In this document: one piece after another, positions 50,798 through 61,695 of the stretch
Numbering within the stretch: the first letter of the stretch is position 1
How the letters are laid out: each line of letters opens with the position of its first letter
Assembly: GCF_016907475.1 (NCBI RefSeq)
Contig: NZ_JAFBCA010000001.1
Coordinates: forward strand, 3,782,001 to 3,846,000
Direction: 5' to 3'
Source of the DNA: Nocardioides cavernae
Lineage (GTDB): Bacteria; Actinomycetota; Actinomycetes; Propionibacteriales; Nocardioidaceae
DNA length: 64,000 nt
Program-made: the position numbers and the translations under genes
Notes under the pieces: model-generated
The model's database searches: none
Told to the model about the DNA's origin: nothing
The model's input: only the letters and a program-made list of their open reading frames with translations

Positions 50798-51738
50798 CCG
50801 CCCCGCGCGCGGTCGGCGTACGCCTCACCTACGACGCCGTTCCCGCCGCGATCCACTCCTGGGTCGAGGACCAGCTCGGCTCCCCCGTCGTCCGGACGGG
50901 CGAGCAGGTCGGCGGCATGTCGCCGGGATGCGCCACCCGCCTGACCTGCGCCGACGGCACCCGCGCCTTCGTCAAGGCGGTGGGGGCCGAGCTCAACCCC
51001 GACACCCCCGGACTGTTCCGCCGCGAGATCGCGGTGCTCGACCACCTCGGCGAGCACGAGCTCTGGGCTCCGCTGCTGGCGTCGTACGACGACGGGGCGT
51101 GGGTCGCGCTGCTCATCGAGGACGTCGACGGGCGCCATCCCGACTTCGGCGATGCCGCGGAGGTCGACGCGGTCCTCCGTTCGGTCGACCGCCTGGCCGT
51201 CGTGCTGCAGGAGCGCGACGTGCCGCCGGCGGTGGACCTCGTCGACGTCGCCCACGTCTTCGGGAAGTGGGCCGACAGCCTGGCCACCCTCGCCGACGCC
51301 CCTGCCGCGACACCGGTGCCGGAGTGGCTGCGCGACGACCCCCACGACTGGGCGGCGGTCCTGCGCGACCACGGCGCCCGACCCATGTCGCAGGTCGTGC
51401 ACTGGGACATCCGCGTCGACAACCTGCTGCGTCGCCCGGGAGGTGAGGTGGTGTTCGTCGACTGGGGTGTGGCCGCCCGCGGACCCGCCTGGGTCGACCC
51501 GCTGCTCGCCCGGCTGGAGCGCGTCGAGGACCCGTGGTTCGACACCTCTGCGGCGTCGTCTCCAGCGCTCGTGGAGGTGGGCGACGAGGCGATCACGGCT
51601 TTCCTCGCCGGCTTCGGCGCCCACCTCGCGGTGCGCTCGGTGGTCGCGGTCGACGTCAACCTGCCCACGCTCAACGATTTCCGCGTCCGGGAGTCGAGGA
51701 GGATGCTTCAGGCCGTGGCCCGACGCACCGGGCGCTGA
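50794..51738 (+). CDS. Phosphotransferase family protein (second of a tandem pair)
   Basis: A 314-residue kinase-fold protein with the same layout as its upstream neighbour: YDAVPAAIHSWVEDQLGSPV opening, ATP Lys in TRAFVKAVGAEL, catalytic loop VVHWDIRVDNLL and metal Asp in VVFVDWGVAARGPAWVD. The HxD here is HWD against HTD in the first copy. Overlap of the start with the upstream stop (GTGA) shows coupling. A tandem duplication with divergence is likely; the substrate is unknown. Confidence 0.83.
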   Translation: MTAPRAVGVRLTYDAVPAAIHSWVEDQLGSPVVRTGEQVGGMSPGCATRLTCADGTRAFVKAVGAELNPDTPGLFRREIAVLDHLGEHELWAPLLASYDDGAWVALLIEDVDGRHPDFGDAAEVDAVLRSVDRLAVVLQERDVPPAVDLVDVAHVFGKWADSLATLADAPAATPVPEWLRDDPHDWAAVLRDHGARPMSQVVHWDIRVDNLLRRPGGEVVFVDWGVAARGPAWVDPLLARLERVEDPWFDTSAASSPALVEVGDEAITAFLAGFGAHLAVRSVVAVDVNLPTLNDFRVRESRRMLQAVARRTGR

Positions 51739-51786
51739 TCACACCTCGACGTACGTCGGACGCGCTCCGGCACCGGTGCAGGCGAT

Positions 51787-51816
51787 TTGGGCGCCCACGA
51801 GGCGTGGCGGTAGTCT
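51787..51816 (+). promoter_or_regulatory. Possible rpsT promoter
   Basis: TTGGGC, an 18-base spacer and TAGTCT lie about 120 bases before rpsT. The -35 matches three or four positions and the -10 three or four, so this is tentative. A CCCTCCC/GGGAGGG stem (51842-51867) sits in the leader between this site and rpsT. Confidence 0.35.
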
Positions 51817-51934
51817 TTCTCACTGCATGTCCGGCACCCGACCCTCCCCGTGCTGATCTTGGGAGGGGTTGCCAGGCAGCCGACAAGCACCAGACTTCCA
51901 TTCCAGACCAGTTCTAGCTCCGAGGATTTCACAC

Positions 51935-52195
51935 GTGGCGAACATCAAGTCCCAGATCAAGCGCAACAAGCAGAACGAGAAGGCGCGCCAGCGCAACCAA
52001 GCCGTGAAGTCGCGCCTGAAGACCGCTGTGCGCCGCTTCCGCGAGCTGTCCGAGGCGGGCGACAAGGACGCCGCCGTCACCGCCAGCCGCGACGCGATGA
52101 GGGCCCTCGACAAGGCCGCCTCGAAGGGCGTCATCCACGGCAACCAGGCTGCGAACCGCAAGTCCTCGATCGCCAAGAAGGCCGCCTCGCTCTGA
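51935..52195 (+). CDS. rpsT: 30S ribosomal protein S20
   Basis: An 86-residue basic ribosomal protein binding 16S rRNA. It starts [20 protein letters not shown] and has the usual helical, Lys/Arg-rich sequence to [14 protein letters not shown] at 51935 follows GAGGA at normal spacing. It is a single plus-strand gene convergent with holA, with its own terminator after it, as in other actinobacteria. Confidence 0.97.
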   Translation: MANIKSQIKRNKQNEKARQRNQAVKSRLKTAVRRFRELSEAGDKDAAVTASRDAMRALDKAASKGVIHGNQAANRKSSIAKKAASL

Positions 52196-52213
52196 CGCGG
52201 ACCTTCACCTGCG

Positions 52214-52236
52214 ACACCCGCCCTCGTGGCGGGTGT
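52214..52236 (+). terminator. rpsT terminator
   Basis: ACACCCGCC and GGCGGGTGT form a 9-bp stem with a 5-base loop, followed by TCTGCATTT, 18 bases after the rpsT stop. Confidence 0.85.
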
Positions 52237-52378
52237 TCTGCATTTCGGACGACCTCGTCAGCAGGACGTCATGGCGGTGGGCTGCCCCGACGACCACCGC
52301 CCATGACGTCCCCGGCCAAGGGCCGCCACCGCCACACGTGTCCGAGAAGCTGCCCCCGGACCCTGGGCAGGCGTCGGC

Positions 52379-53365
52379 TCAGCGCCCGTCGCGCAGACCG
52401 GCGACAGTGAGCACGAGCCGCTCGAGGGTGTAGGACGCGTCGTGCGCCTGGCCCTTGATGTCGGCGTCCGCGTGTGCCACCGCGCGGACCGCGGCGGCGA
52501 TGCCCTCGGCGGTCCACGAGCGGGACTGGTCGCGCACGGTGCGCACCTTCCACGGAGGTACGCCGAGGTCGCGGGCGAGGTCGGCGTCGCGGGCGCCCCG
52601 AGGGGACCCGAGGTAGCGGGCGAGACTGCGCGCGGAGGCGGCCATCGCCGAGGTGACCAGCACGGGCGAGGTCCCGGAGTCGAGCGCCCAGCGCAGCTCC
52701 TCGAGGGCCGCGGCACGACGACCGGCGAACGCGGCGTCGGCGACGGTGAACGACTTCGCCTCGGCGCGGCCGCCGAAGTAGCGCTGGACCTTGTCGATCG
52801 TGAGCTGCTCGCCGTGGAAGTCGTTGGTGAGCTGGTCGGCGGCGGCGGCCAGCGACCGCAGGTCGGTGCCGACGGCCTGCACGAGGAAGGCTGCTGCGTC
52901 GGAGTCGATCCGCGCGCCGTGCGAGGAGACCTCGGCGGTCACGAAGCCGGTCATCTCGCTCGGCTTGACCTCCTCCGACTTCACCTCGGTCACCGGCGAG
53001 AGCTTGCGCAGCTTGGTGAGCACACCGCTCCCCTTCTGCCCTCCGGAGTGCACCAGCACGAGCGCGACGTCGTCGGCCGGGGCCCCGCAGTAGTCGAGCA
53101 GCCCGTCGACGGACTCGTCGGGGAGGTCCTCCAGCCCGCGCACGACGACGCACCGGATCGAGGAGAAGAGCGACGGCGCCGACATCTCGCCGAGCGAGGC
53201 CAGGGTCAGGTCGGAGGCTGTCGACTCGGCCATCTCGGCCTCCGCGTCGTGGGCCCGGACGGCGTCACGCACCGACGCGACGGTGCGGGCGGAGAGGTAT
53301 TCCTCCTTGCCCGTCACGAGGACGACGTGGCCGAGGACCTGCGCGGCGGAGGGGGTGCGAGCCAT
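52379..53365 (-). CDS. holA: DNA polymerase III delta subunit
   Basis: Clamp-loader delta subunit, 328 residues. The fold-type landmarks are VLVTGKEEYLSARTVASVRD (N-terminal), LFSSIRCVVVRGLEDLPDES, VALVLVHSGGQKGSGVLTKL and the C-terminal LVTSAMAASARSLARYLG and VRDQSRSWTAEGIAAAVRAV. This is the actinobacterial form encoded next to comEC. Its start is 12 bases from the comEC stop. Confidence 0.93.
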   Translation of the reverse strand: MARTPSAAQVLGHVVLVTGKEEYLSARTVASVRDAVRAHDAEAEMAESTASDLTLASLGEMSAPSLFSSIRCVVVRGLEDLPDESVDGLLDYCGAPADDVALVLVHSGGQKGSGVLTKLRKLSPVTEVKSEEVKPSEMTGFVTAEVSSHGARIDSDAAAFLVQAVGTDLRSLAAAADQLTNDFHGEQLTIDKVQRYFGGRAEAKSFTVADAAFAGRRAAALEELRWALDSGTSPVLVTSAMAASARSLARYLGSPRGARDADLARDLGVPPWKVRTVRDQSRSWTAEGIAAAVRAVAHADADIKGQAHDASYTLERLVLTVAGLRDGR

Positions 53366-53377
53366 GGTGCGACCACC

Positions 53378-55645
53378 CTATCCGCGGGCGACGACACCGA
53401 GCTCGCCGTCCCGGACCACCACGACCACGTCGCCGGAGACGTCGGTGCGCCACACGCTCGCGCCGGCAGCCGAGAGGGCGGCCACGAGGTCGGGGGCGGG
53501 GTGCCCGTAGTCGTTCTCCTCCCCCACCGACACCAGTGCGAGCCGCGCGTCGAGCGAGGCGAGCCAGTCGAGGTCCTGGTGACGGCTGCCGTGGTGCGGC
53601 ACCTTCAGCACGTCGACGCGCAACCCCTGCAGGTCGCGGGCCAGTGCGGCCTGCGCCGACGGCTCGACGTCCCCGGTCAGCAGGACCCGCACCCCGCCCA
53701 CCTCGGCGACGAGGACGACGCTGGCGTTGTTGGGCGCGCTCTCCGCGGGGTCGACCGGGCGGGCACCGGGACGAGGCCACACGGTCTGCAGGGTCACCTC
53801 GCCGAACCGCCGCGTGACGCCGTACGCCGCCGGGGCCGGGTCGCGGCCGACCGCGCGCGCTGCCGCGCTGGCCCCCTCGGGCGGGTCGACCAGCGCCGTG
53901 CCCTCGACCTCCCCCACCTCGCGACCGTCCAGCACACCCGCCACCCCGCCGACGTGGTCGGCGTGGAAGTGCGTGAGCATGAGGAGCGGCACGGCGGTGA
54001 CCTCGAGGCGGTCGAGGCAGGCGTCGGTCGGTGCGGGCTCGGGGCCGGCGTCGACGACCACCGCCGACCCCGGACCGGCGCGCAGGACGAGCGCGTCACC
54101 CTGGCCGACGTCGCACATCGCCAGCACCCAGCCGCGCGGCGGCCAGCCCGGGGTCGGAGGCCGGACCAGCATCACCACGACGAGGAGGCCGGTGCAGGCA
54201 AGCGTCGTGACCGGACGGCCGAGCACCCGCGGGGCGAGAGGCACCGCGAGCACGCACAGCCCCGTGAGCAGCAGGAGCGGCACCGGTCCGGTGCCCCAGT
54301 CGACCGCCGCCGTCGGGACGCCCGCACCCCAGCGGGCGACCGCGATGATCCAGCCCGCCGACCACGCCGCCGGGGCTGCGACCACGACACCGAGCGGGCC
54401 CCACAGCAGGCCCAGCAGCCCGCCCGACAGCCCGAGCACGGTCGCCGGGGCGACGGCCGGTGCGGCCAGCAGGTTGGCAGCCACCGCGACGAGGCTGACC
54501 TGGCCCGAGATCGCCGCCACCACCGGCGTGCAGGCCACCTGTGCCGCCAGCGGGACCGACACCGCCTCGGCGACCCACCGCGGCGTCCACCGCATCAGCG
54601 CGTCGCGCCACACCGGCGCCAGCACGAGGATCCCCGCGGTCGCGAGCGCGGACAGCGCGAACCCCGCCGTCACGGCGAGCCGCGGCCAGACCAGCAGCAG
54701 GCCGAGCACCGCCACGCCCAGGCCGCGCACCCCGCGAGACCGTCCGTTGCGGCCCATCCCGACCAGCGCCACGACACCCATCGCTGCCGCGCGTACGACG
54801 CTCGGCTCGGCGCGTGCGGTCAGCACGAAGCCGCAGATGCCGAGGACACCGAGCGCGTAGAGCCACGGGCCCCGCACCCCGGCCCACCGGCCGAGGACGA
54901 GCAGGAACCCCACCACCAAGGTCAGGTTGGTCCCGCTCACCGCCAGCAGGTGGGTCAGCCCGGTGGTCCGGAAGTCGTCCGCGAGGTCGGGGTCGAGCCC
55001 GCCGTCATCCCCGACCACGAGCGCCGGGACCAGCTCTCGGGCGTCGGCGTCCCGCCCGGCGACGGCGGCGCGCACCGACCGTCGCACGCCCGCGGCGGCG
55101 TCCCACCACACGTCGGGCTCGGCCACCACCTCCGGCTCACCGGTCGGGCGGACCAGCGCGGCGACGTCACCGTCGCCGGGGACGAGCCGTGCCGTCGACT
55201 CCAGTCGGGTGCCCAGGGGCAGCCGCGGCCAGTCGGCACCGGCCATCACCACGACGGGCGCGTCGAGCGTCCATGCGCTCCCTCGCCCCTCGAGACGGGT
55301 CACCTCGGCGCGGACGACCTGGAGGTCGCCGTACTGCCCGGCCACCACCCGCACGTCCGACGTCAGCTCGAGCTCGACCTGCACCACAGCGCCCTCATCG
55401 GCCAGCGCGGCGAGGGGTGACGTCGTGAGGAGGACGTGCTGCAGGGCGGCGACGCCTGCCACCGCCACCAGTGCTCCGAGCGGACCGAGCCACCCGAGGG
55501 ACCACCACCGGCGCACCACACCGGTCCCGACGACGGCCACCACCAGCGCGACCGCCGCGAGGGCCTGCCACCCCGGCGCGACGAGCACCAGGAGCGCGCC
55601 CGCCCAGGCGCCGACGCCGAGGGCGACCGCGCGCAGGTCGGGCAC
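53378..55645 (-). CDS. comEC: ComEC/Rec2-type DNA uptake channel protein
   Basis: A 755-residue membrane protein for DNA entry during transformation. The N-terminal helices flank an OB-like outside domain (about 75-180). A competence domain follows with GLTHLLAVSGTNLTLVVGFL and many helices (to about 500), and then a metallo-beta-lactamase domain with MCDVGQGDALVL, LTHFHADHVGGV, LLTGDVEPSAQ and VLKVPHHGSRHQDLDW. All key motifs are intact, so the protein looks functional. GTG at 55645 is the start. It is co-oriented with comEA (seven bases apart) and holA. Confidence 0.94.
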   Translation of the reverse strand: MPDLRAVALGVGAWAGALLVLVAPGWQALAAVALVVAVVGTGVVRRWWSLGWLGPLGALVAVAGVAALQHVLLTTSPLAALADEGAVVQVELELTSDVRVVAGQYGDLQVVRAEVTRLEGRGSAWTLDAPVVVMAGADWPRLPLGTRLESTARLVPGDGDVAALVRPTGEPEVVAEPDVWWDAAAGVRRSVRAAVAGRDADARELVPALVVGDDGGLDPDLADDFRTTGLTHLLAVSGTNLTLVVGFLLVLGRWAGVRGPWLYALGVLGICGFVLTARAEPSVVRAAAMGVVALVGMGRNGRSRGVRGLGVAVLGLLLVWPRLAVTAGFALSALATAGILVLAPVWRDALMRWTPRWVAEAVSVPLAAQVACTPVVAAISGQVSLVAVAANLLAAPAVAPATVLGLSGGLLGLLWGPLGVVVAAPAAWSAGWIIAVARWGAGVPTAAVDWGTGPVPLLLLTGLCVLAVPLAPRVLGRPVTTLACTGLLVVVMLVRPPTPGWPPRGWVLAMCDVGQGDALVLRAGPGSAVVVDAGPEPAPTDACLDRLEVTAVPLLMLTHFHADHVGGVAGVLDGREVGEVEGTALVDPPEGASAAARAVGRDPAPAAYGVTRRFGEVTLQTVWPRPGARPVDPAESAPNNASVVLVAEVGGVRVLLTGDVEPSAQAALARDLQGLRVDVLKVPHHGSRHQDLDWLASLDARLALVSVGEENDYGHPAPDLVAALSAAGASVWRTDVSGDVVVVVRDGELGVVARG

Positions 55646-55651
55646 GGTCGA

Positions 55652-56521
55652 TCAGAGGGTGACGAGCGGCGCGAGGTCGGCGAGGGTGGCCTCCCCGATG
55701 CCGTCGACCTCCAGCAGCTCGTCGACGGACGTGAAGCCGCCGTTGCTGTCGCGCCACGCGAGGATCGCGTCGGCCGTCACCGGCCCGACGCCGGGCAGGG
55801 TGTCGAGGGCCGCCTGGTCGGCGGTGTTGAGGTTGACGAGCGCCTCACCGCCGGGGACCGGGGAGTCGATCGTGCCGGCCACACCCGGGGCGGGGGCGAC
55901 GCCCACGAGGATCTGCTCGCCGTCGACGACGGGCCGGGCGAGGTTGAGCGCGGTGAGGTCGACGCCGCGACGGGCGCCGCCCGCCGCCTCCAGGGCGTCG
56001 ACGACGCGCGATCCGGTGGGGAGCACCGCGATCCCGGGACGTCGTACCTTGCCGGCGACGTCGACCACCAGGTCCTCCCTGGGGTCGGCAGGCCCGGACC
56101 CACCGCCCGCGCCGTCCGGCGGCACGACCGGCGCGAGCGGCGTCGCCGGCCCGGCGTCGGACACAGCCGGTGCGACCTGCACGGCCCTGGCCTGGTCGCG
56201 CACCGCCCACCACGCCGCGAGCCCGACGGCGAGCGCCGCGACCACCGCAACGACGGCGAGGTGCACCGGGCCGAGCTGCAGCCCGCCGACCCGCAGCCGG
56301 CGCGACGCGTGGCGGCCCGGCACCGACGGCACGACGGGCGCGGGAGCAGGCGCGGGGAACGGGTCGGGACGCTCGCGGACCCGCGTGTGCCCGTGGGCCG
56401 GGTCGGCTGCGTCGTCGGGATCACCGCGCACGGCGGCGAGCTCCGCGCTCAGCGTCGCCAGCCGCCGCGACACCGCCTCGGCGTGCTCGGAGGACGACTG
56501 GGATCGGCGCATGCCGTCCAC
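55652..56521 (-). CDS. comEA: ComEA family DNA-binding protein with SLBB and helix-hairpin-helix domains
   Basis: A 289-residue DNA receptor. A charged cytoplasmic part (1-90) precedes one membrane helix (LAVVAVVAALAVGLAAWWAV, about 93-112), a Pro/Gly linker and an SLBB domain (about 150-205: VVDVAGKVRRPGIAVLPTG, RVVDALEAAGG). The C-terminal HhH pair is at 225-289: LVNLNTADQAALDTLPGVGP and LLEVDGIGEATLADLAPLV. The cytoplasmic extension is longer than in Bacillus ComEA. Start at 56521 or the ATG nine bases later. Confidence 0.9.
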   Translation of the reverse strand: MDGMRRSQSSSEHAEAVSRRLATLSAELAAVRGDPDDAADPAHGHTRVRERPDPFPAPAPAPVVPSVPGRHASRRLRVGGLQLGPVHLAVVAVVAALAVGLAAWWAVRDQARAVQVAPAVSDAGPATPLAPVVPPDGAGGGSGPADPREDLVVDVAGKVRRPGIAVLPTGSRVVDALEAAGGARRGVDLTALNLARPVVDGEQILVGVAPAPGVAGTIDSPVPGGEALVNLNTADQAALDTLPGVGPVTADAILAWRDSNGGFTSVDELLEVDGIGEATLADLAPLVTL

Positions 56522-56579
56522 GCTAGGAACGCGCGAGCCCCGTCGACAGGGGCGCCGACCGATCTGTGGAGAACCGTCA

Positions 56580-56642
56580 GACGTCTGGGGACGTGGTGAA
56601 CGTGGTCACGACCCGAATCCGTTCACGGCGTCCTCAGACATC
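56580..56642. repeat. 63-bp palindromic dispersed repeat, copy 2
   Basis: Ends GACGTCTGGGGACG and CGTCCTCAGACATC mirror copy 1 at 49734-49796; about 43 of 63 positions agree, with most changes in the loop. Inner arms GTGAACG and CGTTCAC also pair. It ends four bases before the degV stop codon and may end that transcript. Confidence 0.85.
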
Positions 56643-56646
56643 GAGG

Positions 56647-57504
56647 TCAGGGACGCGGGGAGACGCAGACCGCGACCATGCCGGGCCCGACGTGGGCACC
56701 GAGCACGGCCCCGAGCTCGCCACACATCACCTCGCGCCCGTCCAGCCCGTCGGCGAGCCGCTCGGCCAGCGCGGCGGCGAGCTCCTCGGCGCGACCGGCG
56801 TTGGCCAGGTGGGACACGCAGACGTCGACCGGCTGGTCGCCGGCCGCCTCGACCGCGAGCTCGGCGAGCCGGGCCAGCGCGCGTGAGGCCGTACGCACGC
56901 GCTCGCGCGGTGCCACGCGACCCTCGGCGATCTCGAGGAGGGGCTTCACCGACAGCGCACTGCCGAGGATCGCGGCGGCGGCGCCGATGCGCCCGCCGCG
57001 GCGGAGGTACTCCAACGTGTCGACGTAGAACAGCGAGGTGGCCGCCTGACCCCGGGCGAGCGCCGCCAGCGCCGCCTCCTCCCCCGTCCCGCCGGCGTCC
57101 AGCACGTCGGCCGCGGTGAGGGCGGCGTAGCCGGTCGCGATGCCGACCTGCCCCGAGTCCACGACGTGCACCGGCAGCTCGACCTCGAGCGCCGCCAGCT
57201 GGGCGGACTCGAAGGTCCCGCTCATCTCGCCCGAGAGGTGTACCGAGACGATCTCCTCGACCCCGTCGGCCTCGAGCGAGCGGTAGAGGTCGGTGAACAG
57301 GGCCGGCGCCGGACGCGAGGTGCTGACCGGCACGAAGTCACGCAGCGCCTCGGCGACCACGTCGGGCGTGGCGCCGTCGGGTCCCTCGTCGAGCACCCGG
57401 GCGCCGATCACCACCTGGAGCGGCACGACCCGGATGTCACGCGCCTGCGCCAGCTCGGCGGGCAGGCTCGCGGTCGAGTCGGTCACCACCACCACGCGAG
57501 GCAT
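56647..57504 (-). CDS. DegV family fatty acid-binding protein
   Basis: A 285-residue DegV-type protein; in firmicutes such proteins (FakB) present fatty acids to a kinase. Start motif VVVVTDSTASLPAELAQ, lipid-binding region VSTSRPAPALFTDLYRSLEAD, SVHLSGEMSGTFESAQLAAL and YVDTLEYLRRGGRIG are all typical. GTG-like or ATG start at 57504 gives MPRVVVVTDS. No FakA-like kinase gene is in the window. It lies between leuS and comEA as in many actinobacteria. Confidence 0.9.
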   Translation of the reverse strand: MPRVVVVTDSTASLPAELAQARDIRVVPLQVVIGARVLDEGPDGATPDVVAEALRDFVPVSTSRPAPALFTDLYRSLEADGVEEIVSVHLSGEMSGTFESAQLAALEVELPVHVVDSGQVGIATGYAALTAADVLDAGGTGEEAALAALARGQAATSLFYVDTLEYLRRGGRIGAAAAILGSALSVKPLLEIAEGRVAPRERVRTASRALARLAELAVEAAGDQPVDVCVSHLANAGRAEELAAALAERLADGLDGREVMCGELGAVLGAHVGPGMVAVCVSPRP

Positions 57505-57542
57505 AGCGCGACCCTACTTGTCGGACTCGTCGGGGCAGGACG

Positions 57543-60062
<2,520 letters not shown>

Positions 60063-60105
60063 GGCATGTCCTCTGCAGGTGCGGGTGGTGCTGGGGTCGG
60101 GCATG

Positions 60106-60129
60106 AAAAAACCCCTCACATGGAGGGGT
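60106..60129 (-). terminator. leuS attenuator terminator
   Basis: On the minus strand, ACCCCTC and GAGGGGT form a 7-bp stem over a 5-base loop, followed by a run of T (six T counting the stem end). It lies 44 bases before the leuS start and 35 bases after the leader peptide stop, as an attenuator should. Confidence 0.85.
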
Positions 60130-60164
60130 GGCCGCGTGGTCGGTCCGCTGGGTGTGGGACGCGA

Positions 60165-60200
60165 TCAGCGCGGCTGTCGAAGGAGGAGCTGCTTCTGCAT
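60165..60200 (-). CDS. leuS leader peptide
   Basis: An 11-residue reading frame, MQKQLLLRQPR, with three adjacent Leu codons (CTC CTC CTT). Its ATG coincides with the predicted transcript start, so it is leaderless. Ribosome stalling at the Leu codons under leucyl-tRNA shortage would favour an antiterminator and allow leuS transcription. The RNA between leader and terminator is GC-rich, and I could not model the alternative fold by eye with certainty. Confidence 0.8.
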   Translation of the reverse strand: MQKQLLLRQPR

Positions 60201-60206
60201 GGAGAC

Positions 60207-60212
60207 ATCATA
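60207..60212 (-). promoter_or_regulatory. leuS leader -10 element
   Basis: TATGAT on the minus strand, six bases before the leader peptide ATG, a near-consensus -10. The -35 region (about 60230-60236) is poor. It overlaps the upstream edge of the divergent gene starting at 60222. Confidence 0.7.
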
Positions 60213-60221
60213 CTCGCTCCC

Positions 60222-60986
60222 ATGGCCGCTGACCTGAGCAGGTACGACGACTGCCTCCGCCTCCTCACCGCGCTCCCCGACCGTGTGCCGACGCTGCAGG
60301 TGGTCGTGGTCAACGGCTCGGCAGTGACCGGCGGCTGGGACGAGCACTCCGACCTCGACGTCGAGGCCTGGTGCAGCGGCGATGCCGCGACGACGTACGA
60401 CGCCGTGCTGGCGCTGTTCCGGCAGGAGCTCCCGGTCGACCACGTGTGGGAGCTGCCCGAGACGACGTGGCCCACGGGACGGCAGTGCTTCGTCCACCTG
60501 CAGCCCGACGCCGCGGACCTCGGCCGCCCGACGCGGCTGCTCGACGTGGTCGTGCAGACCACGCCCGACCGCCTCACGATGGACACCCGCCGGCACGGCG
60601 TACCGCTGGTGCTGCACGACCCGGACCGCCTGCTCGTGCTCGAGGACGACGACGAGGCCGAGATGGAGGCGCAGCGCCGGCAGGCGGTGGCGCAGACCTC
60701 CGCGCGGCGCCAGACCGCGGCGTGGCTGGTCGAGCGGGCGATCGTGCGCGGCGACCTGGCCGAGGCGACGGCCCTGCACCTGCGCTTCGCGGTCGAGCCG
60801 CTGGTGCGGCTGCTGCGCATCCAGCACTGCCCGGCGCGCCACGACTTCGGGCTGCGCTACCTGCGCACCGACCTGCCCGCGGGGATGGCCGAGCAGGTGG
60901 AAGCAGTGCTGCCCGGGCCGGACCTGGCGGTCCGGACCCGGGCAGCGTTCGCGTGGCAGGACGAGGTCCTGCGCGAGCTCAGGTGA
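60222..60986 (+). CDS. Nucleotidyltransferase-fold protein
   Basis: A 254-residue protein with the polymerase-beta-type nucleotidyltransferase motif VVVNGSAVTGGWDEHSDLDV (GS, then DxD), followed by a helical C-terminal part (RRQTAAWLVERAIVRGDLAE, LHLRFAVEPLVRLLRIQH). This matches chromosomal aminoglycoside adenylyltransferase-like or MNT-like proteins of unknown substrate. ATG at 60222 gives MAADLSRYDDCLRLL. The upstream in-frame extension would overlap the leuS leader and is not coding-like. Confidence 0.78.
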   Translation: MAADLSRYDDCLRLLTALPDRVPTLQVVVVNGSAVTGGWDEHSDLDVEAWCSGDAATTYDAVLALFRQELPVDHVWELPETTWPTGRQCFVHLQPDAADLGRPTRLLDVVVQTTPDRLTMDTRRHGVPLVLHDPDRLLVLEDDDEAEMEAQRRQAVAQTSARRQTAAWLVERAIVRGDLAEATALHLRFAVEPLVRLLRIQHCPARHDFGLRYLRTDLPAGMAEQVEAVLPGPDLAVRTRAAFAWQDEVLRELR

Positions 60987-60989
60987 GCG

Positions 60990-61475
60990 TCACTTGACGA
61001 ACTGCGGCGTCATCGGGGGGTTCCACCACTCGCCGTTGTAGGCCTTCACCGCACCGATGACGTGCAGGATGCCGGCCACGACCGGCGGCACGAGGAAGAC
61101 CGGCAGGAAGACGACGAAGCCGATGCCCAGCGTGATGATGCCCAGGATCACGTAGAGGACCGTGGCGACGATGAGCCAGATGAACATCGAGATCTGCACG
61201 TTGATCGAGTTCGCGGAGTGCGCGCGGACGAAGGGACCACGGTCCTTGTAGACGACGTAGACCGCGATGGAGGCCAGGAACCCGAGGAAGCCGGCCGAGC
61301 AGACCATCGCCACCACGGCGCCGGCGTGGCTGATCGCGCCCCAGGTGCGCTCCTCCTGCGCCGACATGGTCGCCGGCGTCGCGCGGTAGGCGGGCTCCGG
61401 CTGCTGGCCGTAGCCGCCCTGCTGCTGGCCGCCCGGACCGGACTGGTCGTACGGGCTGGGGTACTGGTCGGACAT
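60990..61475 (-). CDS. DUF4870 domain membrane protein
   Basis: A 161-residue protein with a Gln/Gly/Pro/Tyr-rich N-terminus (residues 1-35; GGQQQGGYGQQPEPAY) and a DUF4870 domain with three or four helices. RTWGAISHAGAVVAMVCSAG, DRGPFVRAHSANSINVQISM and GILHVIGAVKAYNGEWW are landmarks of the family. The low-complexity N-terminus may bind other membrane proteins. GGAG lies nine bases before the ATG at 61475. Function unknown; convergent with the nucleotidyltransferase gene. Confidence 0.85.
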   Translation of the reverse strand: MSDQYPSPYDQSGPGGQQQGGYGQQPEPAYRATPATMSAQEERTWGAISHAGAVVAMVCSAGFLGFLASIAVYVVYKDRGPFVRAHSANSINVQISMFIWLIVATVLYVILGIITLGIGFVVFLPVFLVPPVVAGILHVIGAVKAYNGEWWNPPMTPQFVK

Positions 61476-61626
61476 CTCACTCACTCCTCGGCGGGCCGGG
61501 TGCCCGTGCCTTGTCGATGACAAGCCAAGCACGCCGGCCAGCCGGATTCATCCCCTCCCGGGGGCGAGTCAGGGTGACCTCAGGGTCGGTCGCGGGTGCT
61601 CTCCGACCGCGCTGGGACACCCACCC

Positions 61627-61687
61627 GTCAAGAACGGTTTGACAGTCGCTGGAGGCGCCGGGCACGCTACTCCCCAAGAACTCTTGG
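61627..61687 (+). promoter_or_regulatory. Promoter region of the ArsR-type/MFS operon
   Basis: GTCAA and TTGAC (61627-61631 and 61639-61643) form a short inverted repeat that includes a -35-like TTGACA (61639-61644). A 14-bp palindrome, CCAAGA-AC-TCTTGG, follows at 61674-61687, nine bases before the gene start and overlapping its ribosome site (GGAGG). The palindrome is a good candidate for autoregulation. Confidence 0.55.
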
Positions 61688-61695
61688 AGGGTGGC

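Noticed and set aside
52442..55420. 992-codon frame antisense to holA and comEC
   Set aside because: Same GC-frame artefact; holA and comEC have full family motifs on the minus strand.
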